5,302 bases of DNA from an uncultured Planctomycetaceae bacterium (lineage in GTDB: Bacteria; Planctomycetota; Planctomycetia; Pirellulales; Pirellulaceae): NCBI GenBank assembly GCA_937967755.1, contig CALBTA010000430.1:1-5302 (forward strand), written 5' to 3'. The position numbers and the translations under genes were made by a program. Shown here in pieces: positions 1-5,302 of the stretch. Positions within the stretch are counted from its first letter, which is position 1; each line of letters begins with the position of its first letter. Below the pieces are notes generated by a model that saw only the letters and a list, made by a program, of their open reading frames with translations, ran no database searches and was not told the origin of the DNA.

Positions 1-2
1 CG

Positions 3-41
3 CACCTCTCCCACATCCAACCCGAACGGGCGATGAAGTAG
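3..41 (+). pseudogene. pckA: Upstream in-frame part of pckA ending in a premature TAG
   Basis: Read in the same frame as the carboxykinase, bases 3-38 give HLSHIQPERAMK, followed by TAG (39-41) and then [17 protein letters not shown]. From my knowledge of the family, related bacterial enzymes have a segment of the form ..ERA.(D)YLNTRDR..YVVDG.AGWD.. at this place, so the homology runs straight through the stop and the TAG sits where Tyr (TAC/TAT) is expected. One base change would explain it. The frame stays open to the left edge of the window, which means the true start is further upstream. It may be a nonsense mutation, a sequencing or assembly error, or, much less likely, amber read-through. 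Confidence 0.75.
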
Positions 42-1343
42 TTGAACACCCGCGACCGCTGGTATGTGGTCGACGGGTACGCCGGCTGGGACGTGCGGTA
101 CCGCTTCAAGGTCCGCGTGATTTGCACGCGCCCGTACCATGCCCTGTTCATGCACACGATGCTAATCCGCCCCACGCGGGAAGAGCATTCCCACTTCGGA
201 CACCCCGATTCGGTGATCTTCAACGCGGGGCGGTTTCCGGCGAACAGCAAGACGCCCGGCATGACGTCTAAGTCGAGCGTTTGCCTGGACCTGGAAGATC
301 GCGAGATGACAATACTCGGTACGGAGTACGCCGGCGAAATGAAGAAGGGCGTCTTCACGATGATGAACTACTACATGCCTAAGATCGGCGTGCTTTCGAT
401 GCACTGTTCTGCAACCGCCGATCGAGATACCGGTAGAACTTCGCTTCTGTTCGGGCTTTCAGGTACGGGAAAGACGACGCTGTCGGCCGATCCAAACCGC
501 AACTTGATTGGTGACGACGAGCACTGTTGGTCCGATCACGGCATCTACAACATCGAAGGGGGGTGCTACGCGAAGGCAATCGACCTGACGATCGAATCAG
601 AACCCGATATCTATCGCGCCCTGCGCTATGGAGCCGTCTTGGAGAATGTCGTGTACGACCGCTTCGACCACCTTGTCGATTACACGAACACCTCGATCAC
701 CGAAAACACCCGCGGGGCGTACCCGATTGAGCACATCCCCAACGCCCAAATCCCCTGTGTCGCCGGGCATCCGACCGATGTGATCTTCTTGACCTGCGAT
801 GCCTTCGGCGTGCTGCCGCCGGTCAGCCGCCTGACGCCTGAACAGGCAATGTACCACTTCATAAGCGGTTACACGGCGAAGGTAGCGGGCACCGAGATGG
901 GCGTGACCGAACCGCAGGCGACGTTCTCGCCCTGCTTTGGCGGCCCGTTTCTGGTTTGGCACCCGGGCAAATACGCCGAACTTCTGGCGAGCCGGTTGAA
1001 GGAACACGACGCCCGCGTCTGGCTGGTCAATACCGGTTGGAGCGGCGGTGCCCACGGCGTGGGAAAACGGGTCGAATTGAAATTCACGCGGGCGATGGTC
1101 GATGCCATCCACAGCGGCAGCCTGGCCGACGCCCCGACCGAGCCTGACCCGATCTTCGGAGTGAACGTCGTCACACGATGCCCCGAAGTTCCCGCGGAGA
1201 TTCTCGTTCCCAAAAACACTTGGGAAGACCAGGGCGCGTTCGACCGCACCGCCAAAAAACTAGCCCAACTCTTCAACGACAATTTCCAGCAGTTCAACGA
1301 AGGCGTCAGCCAGCCAGTTCGCGACGCCGGGCCCAACGTTTGA
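42..1343 (+). CDS. pckA: ATP-dependent phosphoenolpyruvate carboxykinase, 5'-truncated by an in-frame amber codon
   Basis: The family converts oxaloacetate and ATP to phosphoenolpyruvate, CO2 and ADP in the cytoplasm, the first committed step of gluconeogenesis. Numbering from the TTG at 42, the open frame shows the metal-binding EMKKG lysine (K102) with the preceding Tyr96, His121 in SMHCSA, the P-loop GLSGTGKT (138-145), the kinase-2 aspartates in LIGDDEH (D158, D159), Arg224 in TENTR, and a normal C-terminus ending in AGPNV. These match the E. coli residues Tyr207, Lys213, His232, Asp269 and Arg333. The open frame is only 433 residues, against about 530-540 for the family. The missing part includes the RSPKDK segment with the substrate-binding arginine. 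The TTG is not a believable native start: the family reads ..YLNTRDR.. here, so TTG is an internal Leu codon straight after the TAG at 39-41. A protein begun here should be inactive. The identity of the family is near certain; whether the gene works is doubtful. Confidence 0.9.
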   Translation: MNTRDRWYVVDGYAGWDVRYRFKVRVICTRPYHALFMHTMLIRPTREEHSHFGHPDSVIFNAGRFPANSKTPGMTSKSSVCLDLEDREMTILGTEYAGEMKKGVFTMMNYYMPKIGVLSMHCSATADRDTGRTSLLFGLSGTGKTTLSADPNRNLIGDDEHCWSDHGIYNIEGGCYAKAIDLTIESEPDIYRALRYGAVLENVVYDRFDHLVDYTNTSITENTRGAYPIEHIPNAQIPCVAGHPTDVIFLTCDAFGVLPPVSRLTPEQAMYHFISGYTAKVAGTEMGVTEPQATFSPCFGGPFLVWHPGKYAELLASRLKEHDARVWLVNTGWSGGAHGVGKRVELKFTRAMVDAIHSGSLADAPTEPDPIFGVNVVTRCPEVPAEILVPKNTWEDQGAFDRTAKKLAQLFNDNFQQFNEGVSQPVRDAGPNV

Positions 1344-1359
1344 ACCGCCGCCCGATGGA

Positions 1360-1387
1360 ACGGTCGGCGACCGTACAACCGTCGCCG
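1360..1387 (+). other. Small GC-rich hairpin(s) downstream of pckA
   Basis: ACGGTC (1360-1365) and GACCGT (1369-1374) form a perfect 6-bp stem with a GGC triloop, starting 17 bases after the pckA stop. A competing 7-bp stem pairs CGGCGAC (1365-1371) with GTCGCCG (1381-1387) across a 9-base loop. The two cannot form together. No U-rich run follows, so this is not a standard intrinsic terminator. It may help define or protect the pckA mRNA 3' end, or be chance in GC-rich DNA. The rest of the 1344-1551 gap shows no gene and no convincing promoter by eye, though the promoter for the next gene presumably lies there. Confidence 0.25.
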
Positions 1388-1551
1388 TTGCCTCGGGGCG
1401 TGGGCAATTCGCCGGCAAACGCCGCGAAATCGGCAGGCTGGCGCTTGCAGATTCGCGGCAAACTGATGAGAATTAAGAAGTTAGGGACAGGCTGGCTAGA
1501 TTTAGGCAAAGTCTGGGGCGAATTTCTCTTCTCGATGGGTGGCTGCAACGC

Positions 1552-4365
1552 ATGAGCGTGACGACCAATTCTGCTTTGTTCGATCTTCTCACCGAAAGCG
1601 ACATCCTTTCTGAAGAAGAGTTGAAGCGGGCCGAGAACCTGATCGGCGACCAGGAAGATACGCGCAAAGCCGCGCGGGCGTTGATGAAGAGCGATCTGCT
1701 GACCCGCTGGCAGGCCAGCCAATTATTAAAGGGCAGCAAGCTGCTGTCGCTAGGCAAGTATGTGCTGCTCGAGCGGCTGCCCTGGGGAAGTAACCACGCC
1801 GTGTTTCTCGCGAAACACCCGATGATGGAACGCAAGGTGGCTCTGAACGTTCTCGACAAGGCGAGCAGCAACCGGACCGATTCGCGCGAGAGCTTTCTGA
1901 CGGATGCCCGGGCCATCTCATCCTTGGACCATCGTAACTTGATTCACGTTTTCGACATCGACGAAGCCCAGGGGCGTTGCTTCTTGGTGATGGAGTACGT
2001 CGATGGCCGCAACCTGCACGACGTGATCAAGAAGGACGGCCCGATGTCGATCGACTCGGCCGCCGACATCACTCGCCAGGTCGCCGCGGGTTTGTCGCAT
2101 GCCCACAAAGAAAAACTGATTCACGGCGGGCTGCGGCCAACAAATGTGATTCTTGACGGCCAGCATACGGCGAAGGTGATTGACCTGGGCTTGTCGAAGT
2201 TCGATGACCTTTCGCAGCGGCCTTCCAGTGGGGAGAGCGAATCGAAGATTCTCGGCATTGCTGACTACCTCTCGCCCGAGCAGGCCAGCGGGGGACTGCC
2301 GACCGCTAAGTCAGATATTTATTCGCTGGGCTGCATCGCTTTCTTCCTGTTGAGCGGCGAAGCCCCCTTCGCCCGCGGCAGTTACACACAGCGGTTGCAA
2401 CGTCACCAACACGACAGCGTGCCCGACGTTCGCAAAGCGCGGAAGGACACGCCCGAGGGCTTGGCCGAGATCATCGGCAAGATGATGGCGAAAGATCCCG
2501 CCAAGCGTTACGGCAGCGCGGATGAGGTAACCAGCGCGCTGGAGAAGTGGTGGGATGAACATGCCGCCAGCCGGCCGAAGCCTGCGCCCAAGCGGCCCGA
2601 AGCAGCCAAAGCAGCTCCGGCTAAATCAAACGGCAAGCCGCGAACAGCACCGACTGCATCCGCGCCTAAAGCGGCCGCGCCACCCCCGAAAAAAACTGCT
2701 CCGCCGAATGCCGCCAAACCAGCCAGCGAAACTGCAACCGGCGAAGCAGCGGCGACTGTCGCCGACGTACCCGCGATCGATGTCGGCGGGGCAAAAGCAA
2801 AGCCGGCGCCGGCACCGGCACCCGTTAAACCACAAGCAAGCGCCGCAGCTGGCTCGTCCAAGCCGAAGCCTGCATCCTCAGATGCGGCGCTTCAGCCCGC
2901 CAAGAAACCGGCTGAGAAATCGGGCATCCCGTTGCCGTTGATCTTAGGGGCAGGTGGTGCCCTGCTGTTGTTGCTGGCAATCGGCGGGGGGGCGGGAGCC
3001 TACTTCTTCTTTTTCACAGGTGGCGAAGAACCAATTGAAGTTGCCCAGGCGACTGGGGTGGAAGCACCCGCAGAGAATGTAAAAGGCGCTGACGGGGCAG
3101 ACGCTTCTGCCGGTGCCGAAGAACCGGCCGTTGATGGGCAACCGGACGATGGCCAAAGCCTGCCACAGCCGGGTGAGGGAGAAGAACCCGCCGATGGGGC
3201 TGCCCCTGCCGATGGTGCGGAAGAGAATGGCGCAGCCGACGGGGGCGAACCCGATGCCGACGAGGGACCAGATGTTGAAGATCCGCCTGCGCCGGTTGAT
3301 CCCGAGCCGCCTGTGGAAGAGCCCCCTGAAAAGGAAGACCCGAAGCCTGAGCCACCCAAGGATCCCAAGCCTGCCAAGCCGAAAAACCCGTTCACCGCTT
3401 TGGCGGGGCACGTTGCACTTCCCGAGATTGGCGGAGAAACTCAGACCGCCTCGCTCGCCAAAATCAATGTGCCCAGCGATACGGCGTGCTATATCGACTT
3501 GCTCTGTGGCGACCGAGTTTCCCCGAAGGAGAAAGACCGCTTCACGCTCGATCGGGCCCGCAACGGGTTGGCCGACCGGGAGTGGGAGTTCAAGCTGGAA
3601 ACCGACGAAGCCGAGCCGAAGCTGATTGCCACCATGGCCCTAGTCGAGCAGGACTTGCAATTCCAATGGACCGAAGCCGGAGCGAAAGAGGAAGCTTCGC
3701 CCTATTTGAAGAACTGCTTGCTCAACCTGCGAACTGCCGACTTTGAACACTTCGTCGCCCTTCGGGCTCCGACCCAGGCGAACACCTTGCCCTTCCGCCT
3801 GGACGGCAAGCTAATCCGGCAGAAGATTGAAATCGAAGACGCCCCACGGAAGGAAAACATTTTCATCAAGATTACCGGCGTCGAAGGGGTCGAGAAGCAT
3901 GAAGTGGCCCCGAAAGACCAGTTGACGGTCGACCGAGACGCGACTGCTGTCCGCTTCGGCGAAGGAATCGAGCAACGCGCCGCAGCCCAAATCGAATCGG
4001 TGATGCAGAAAGACCTACAGCTAACCGTAACGCCGTACGTTAAAGCGGGTAACGATTGGGTGAAGTTTAACCAGCGGCAATTGCAAGGTGCCGCGGCGAG
4101 CCTGCTGGCAAATATTCAGCAAGGCAAGCAAGTGATTGCGGCGACTCGGCAGGAGAACAAGAAGAAGGAATACCAGGCCAAGCTGAAGACGCTTGAGGAG
4201 CAGTACAGCGAATTGGAAAAGCTGGGTACGCAGTTGGAGAAAATGTCCACTTCAAATATCTACATCAAGTACCGCGTATATTGCAGCGATGGTGTCAATG
4301 AAGTAACGCTGGTCAACGGCGACATCGCTCCGGAAGCGCCTGCAGCCCCCGCCGTGCCGAAGTAG
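1552..4365 (+). CDS. Membrane-anchored Ser/Thr protein-kinase-like protein, probable pseudokinase, with large extracytoplasmic domain
   Basis: The 937-residue protein has, in order: a helical N-terminal module (about 5-65); a protein-kinase fold (about 67-335); a Lys/Ala/Pro-rich linker (341-457); one transmembrane helix (about 458-488); an acidic, Pro-rich spacer (about 491-612); and a C-terminal domain (about 613-937). The kinase fold keeps IDLG (D211, the DFG position), the SPEQ motif (241-244), D255 of DIYSLG and R319. It lacks the key catalytic residues: the VAIK lysine is Asn99 (VALN), HRDxKPxN reads HGGLRPTN (191-198), so the catalytic Asp is Gly193, the helix-C Glu position appears to be Asp118, and the glycine loop has Pro77 and His82 at two Gly positions. 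The lineage is that of planctomycete PASTA-less Ser/Thr kinases, but phosphotransfer is unlikely. ATG 1552 is the first start after an in-frame TAA at 1474; only a weak G-rich stretch (about 1537-1542) precedes it. It is probably co-transcribed with the deacetylase two bases downstream. Automatic annotation will probably call it an active kinase. Confidence 0.9.
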   Translation: MSVTTNSALFDLLTESDILSEEELKRAENLIGDQEDTRKAARALMKSDLLTRWQASQLLKGSKLLSLGKYVLLERLPWGSNHAVFLAKHPMMERKVALNVLDKASSNRTDSRESFLTDARAISSLDHRNLIHVFDIDEAQGRCFLVMEYVDGRNLHDVIKKDGPMSIDSAADITRQVAAGLSHAHKEKLIHGGLRPTNVILDGQHTAKVIDLGLSKFDDLSQRPSSGESESKILGIADYLSPEQASGGLPTAKSDIYSLGCIAFFLLSGEAPFARGSYTQRLQRHQHDSVPDVRKARKDTPEGLAEIIGKMMAKDPAKRYGSADEVTSALEKWWDEHAASRPKPAPKRPEAAKAAPAKSNGKPRTAPTASAPKAAAPPPKKTAPPNAAKPASETATGEAAATVADVPAIDVGGAKAKPAPAPAPVKPQASAAAGSSKPKPASSDAALQPAKKPAEKSGIPLPLILGAGGALLLLLAIGGGAGAYFFFFTGGEEPIEVAQATGVEAPAENVKGADGADASAGAEEPAVDGQPDDGQSLPQPGEGEEPADGAAPADGAEENGAADGGEPDADEGPDVEDPPAPVDPEPPVEEPPEKEDPKPEPPKDPKPAKPKNPFTALAGHVALPEIGGETQTASLAKINVPSDTACYIDLLCGDRVSPKEKDRFTLDRARNGLADREWEFKLETDEAEPKLIATMALVEQDLQFQWTEAGAKEEASPYLKNCLLNLRTADFEHFVALRAPTQANTLPFRLDGKLIRQKIEIEDAPRKENIFIKITGVEGVEKHEVAPKDQLTVDRDATAVRFGEGIEQRAAAQIESVMQKDLQLTVTPYVKAGNDWVKFNQRQLQGAAASLLANIQQGKQVIAATRQENKKKEYQAKLKTLEEQYSELEKLGTQLEKMSTSNIYIKYRVYCSDGVNEVTLVNGDIAPEAPAAPAVPK
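1567..1746 (+). other. N-terminal helical module typical of planctomycete kinases
   Basis: Residues 6-65 look helical and include a segment running from ALMKSDLLTRWQASQLL to the LGKYVLLE entry of the kinase fold. I recognise this arrangement (a 'low-to-high' helical lead-in ending in LT.WQA..LL.G) from many planctomycete Ser/Thr kinases. Its function is unknown to me. It is the best phylogenetic hint in the window. Confidence 0.6.
1750..2556 (+). other. Pseudokinase domain
   Basis: This region covers residues 67-335. Degenerate sites by position are the glycine loop (1777-1803), Asn in place of the VAIK Lys (AAC, 1846-1848), and HGG in place of HRD (2122-2130). The Mg-binding Asn198 and the DFG-type Asp211 (2182-2184) survive, as do the structural SPEQ, DIYSLG and RY elements. 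Survival of structural motifs with loss of catalytic ones suggests selection for the fold, possibly for nucleotide-independent binding or scaffolding. No frameshift or stop interrupts it, so it is not a decaying gene. Confidence 0.8.
2923..3015 (+). other. Single transmembrane helix
   Basis: Residues 458-488 form a continuous hydrophobic stretch of Leu, Gly, Ala and Ile ending in four Phe. The linker before it is rich in Lys and Arg and the stretch after it is strongly acidic. By the positive-inside rule the kinase fold is cytoplasmic and the C-terminal half is outside the inner membrane. Confidence 0.9.
3022..3387 (+). other. Acidic, Pro-rich extracytoplasmic spacer
   Basis: Residues 491-612 are low-complexity: repeated Ala-Asp-Gly/Pro-Ala-Asp-Gly units with many Glu and Asp (about 520-580), then Glu-Pro-rich sequence (581-600) passing into Lys-Pro-rich sequence (598-611). 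The Glu-Pro then Lys-Pro order resembles the extended periplasmic spacer of TonB proteins. It probably holds the C-terminal domain away from the membrane. This is inferred from composition only. Confidence 0.6.
3388..4362 (+). other. Unrecognised C-terminal extracytoplasmic domain with coiled-coil segment
   Basis: Residues 613-937 return to normal composition after the low-complexity spacer. The first part (about 613-850) alternates short hydrophobic and polar stretches as in beta-rich folds and contains a YLKNCLLNL segment (718-726). Residues about 863-898 are rich in Lys, Glu, Gln and Leu with heptad-like spacing, so a short coiled coil is likely. A last beta-like stretch follows (about 902-922) before an Ala/Pro tail. 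I recognise no enzyme or ligand-binding family. It is a candidate sensor or protein-interaction domain. Confidence 0.55.
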
Positions 4366-4371
4366 CCATGA
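4363..4371 (+). promoter_or_regulatory. Tight pseudokinase/deacetylase junction, likely translational coupling
   Basis: The kinase-like gene stops at TAG (4363-4365), two bases follow, and the next gene starts at ATG (4368-4370). There is no Shine-Dalgarno sequence of note before that ATG. This spacing is typical of ribosomes reinitiating on the next gene. In the upstream frame the codons after TAG are CCA and TGA (4369-4371), so a second stop overlaps the ATG. Confidence 0.65.
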
Positions 4372-5195
4372 CGGAAGCGAACCCGCGGCTGCTGATCCTC
4401 GGTGCCCACCCTGACGATGGCGAATACCACAGCGGCGGCCTGGCAAGCATCTACCGGTCGCTGGGACACACGGTGAAGATCGTCTCGGTCACCGACGGGG
4501 GGGCCGGGCATCACGAGCTTTCACCCGAACAACTCGTTCCCCTGCGACGCGACGAAGCCCGTCGCGCAGGTGAAATCATCGGGGCCGAGTATGTCACTTG
4601 GGACAACCCCGACGGGCGACTGCAACCGACGCTGGACGTTCGCGACCAGATCATTCGAGAGATTCGGTCGTTTCAGCCTGATGTGGTGCTGACGCACCGG
4701 CCTTGTGATTACCACCCCGATCACCGGGCGGTCGGGCAAGCGGTTCAAGACGCCAGCTACATGGTAACCGTGCCGCTGATCTGCCCGGAAGTTCCTGCTC
4801 TGCGAACCGACCCACTGGTGATGTACATGCCCGACCGCTTCACCCGGCCCAACCCAATGCGGGGTGATCTGGTGGTTGATGTCGGGCAACATGTTGAAAC
4901 GATCGTGCGGATGATGGCTTGTCACCAGTCGCAGTTCTTCGGCTGGCTGGCCTACAACCATGCGTACGAAGATGAAATGCCCGCGGATGAAGAGGCGCGC
5001 TTCGACTTTTTACTGCGCTGGTACCGTGATCATTTGCGGCCGATGGCAGATCGGTACCGCGACTGCCTAATCGAAACCTATGGGGAAGTTTGCGGCCGTG
5101 AGGTTGAATTCACGGAAGTCTACGAGGTAAGCGAGTACGCTGGCGCTTGGAACGATGAAGTGAAACGCCGTTTATTTCCACTCGCAGGCGAGTGA
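4368..5195 (+). CDS. PIG-L/LmbE-family deacetylase
   Basis: The 275-residue protein belongs to the family of zinc-dependent N-acetylglucosamine-type deacetylases that includes MshB, BshB and the eukaryotic PIG-L. The first signature, GAHPDDGE (12-19), gives the zinc ligands His14 and Asp17 and the catalytic base Asp16. The second, HRPCDYHPDHRAV (110-122), gives the third zinc ligand, His119. The Rossmann-like start (RLLILGAHPDD) follows the initiator Met closely, so the start at 4368 fits the family and there is no signal peptide; the enzyme should be cytoplasmic. Length is ordinary for the family, with a helical C-terminal part after about residue 170 that varies between members. The substrate cannot be told from sequence; an N-acetyl amino sugar, thiol conjugate or cell-envelope glycoconjugate is likely. 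No thiol-biosynthesis partner gene lies nearby, so I give no mshB or bshB symbol. It is probably expressed from the pseudokinase promoter. Confidence 0.92.
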   Translation: MTEANPRLLILGAHPDDGEYHSGGLASIYRSLGHTVKIVSVTDGGAGHHELSPEQLVPLRRDEARRAGEIIGAEYVTWDNPDGRLQPTLDVRDQIIREIRSFQPDVVLTHRPCDYHPDHRAVGQAVQDASYMVTVPLICPEVPALRTDPLVMYMPDRFTRPNPMRGDLVVDVGQHVETIVRMMACHQSQFFGWLAYNHAYEDEMPADEEARFDFLLRWYRDHLRPMADRYRDCLIETYGEVCGREVEFTEVYEVSEYAGAWNDEVKRRLFPLAGE

Positions 5196-5223
5196 TTTCT
5201 AGTCGTGGAGGGATTGAAGCCGA

Positions 5224-5237
5224 GCGGCGCAAGCCGC
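5224..5237 (+). repeat. GNRA-capped hairpin, possible dispersed palindromic repeat
   Basis: GCGGC (5224-5228) and GCCGC (5233-5237) form a perfect 5-bp stem closed by GCAA, a GNRA-type tetraloop. It begins 28 bases after the deacetylase stop. No U-run follows, so it is a weak candidate for an intrinsic terminator. The core resembles short intergenic palindromes that I believe recur in planctomycete genomes, but only one copy is in view. The rest of the tail (5196-5302) shows no gene; the last 15 bases turn AT-rich. Confidence 0.35.
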
Positions 5238-5302
5238 CCAGTGAGTGCTACTAGTGCGACCATCCCCTTACTCTAGCGCCATCTAGGCAAGTTGTTTAAA
5301 TT

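Noticed and set aside
42..44. TTG at 42 as the true start of pckA
   Set aside because: It immediately follows the in-frame TAG, has no clear ribosome binding site, encodes a Leu found in relatives, and a start here would remove about 100 family-conserved residues.
597..1112. 171-codon minus-strand frame opposite pckA
   Set aside because: It is antisense to highly conserved carboxykinase sequence and resembles no family; it is a codon-usage shadow.
1444..1502. Possible sigma70-type promoter elements ahead of the pseudokinase gene (TTGCAG with GAGAAT, or TAGATT)
   Set aside because: They match only three or four of six consensus bases per element, no better than expected by chance, so no promoter is called.
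2689..2695. Run of seven A bases in the linker as a programmed frameshift site
   Set aside because: The frame context is not a classic slippery heptamer, there is no evident downstream structure, and the reading frame continues normally into the membrane helix and C-terminal domain.
3000..3395. Long minus-strand frames opposite the pseudokinase, including one of 131 codons rich in Ser, Gly and Pro
   Set aside because: They are mirror frames of the Glu/Asp/Pro/Ala-rich coding strand in GC-rich DNA. They show no recognisable domain, and the sense frame is clearly the real gene.
39..4365. Genetic code change with TAG read as Tyr
   Set aside because: It would explain the pckA stop, but rests on one codon; a point mutation or sequence error is far simpler, and TAG also closes the pseudokinase gene.
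5224..5260. Intrinsic terminator after the deacetylase
   Set aside because: The stem at 5224-5237 is only 5 bp and is followed by CCAGTGAGTGC with no U-run.

Overview
The window has three genes, all on the + strand. I infer a planctomycete, probably of the Pirellulales type. The main reason is the central kinase-like protein. It carries the short helical N-terminal module with an 'LTRWQASQLL.G...LGKYVLLERL' lead-in that I associate with planctomycete Ser/Thr kinases. Moderately high GC, the absence of clear Shine-Dalgarno sequences before the two complete genes, and a PIG-L/LmbE-type deacetylase are compatible with this but not diagnostic. No database search was possible.

Layout: (1) From the left edge to 1343 lies the larger part of an ATP-dependent phosphoenolpyruvate carboxykinase gene (pckA). 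Its 5' end lies outside the window. Reading the same frame upstream gives PEPCK-like sequence that is interrupted by one amber codon at 39-41, where relatives have a tyrosine. The gene is therefore either a fresh nonsense pseudogene or carries a sequence error. (2) A 208-bp gap (1344-1551) contains a small hairpin and no gene. (3) 1552-4365 encodes a 937-residue membrane protein: a cytoplasmic kinase-fold domain, a Lys/Ala/Pro linker, one transmembrane helix, a long acidic Pro-rich spacer, and a C-terminal extracytoplasmic domain I do not recognise. The kinase fold has lost the VAIK lysine and the HRD catalytic aspartate, so it is a probable pseudokinase. (4) Two bases after its stop, 4368-5195 encodes a cytoplasmic PIG-L/LmbE-family deacetylase with its metal-binding motifs intact. 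(5) 5196-5302 is non-coding and holds a compact GNRA-capped hairpin.

The pseudokinase and deacetylase genes almost touch and are probably co-transcribed and translationally coupled. A reasonable but unproven model is an envelope sensor whose catalytically dead kinase fold acts as a cytoplasmic scaffold, made in step with an enzyme that removes acetyl groups from an amino-sugar conjugate. The pckA gene is a separate central-metabolism gene with no evident functional link to the other two.
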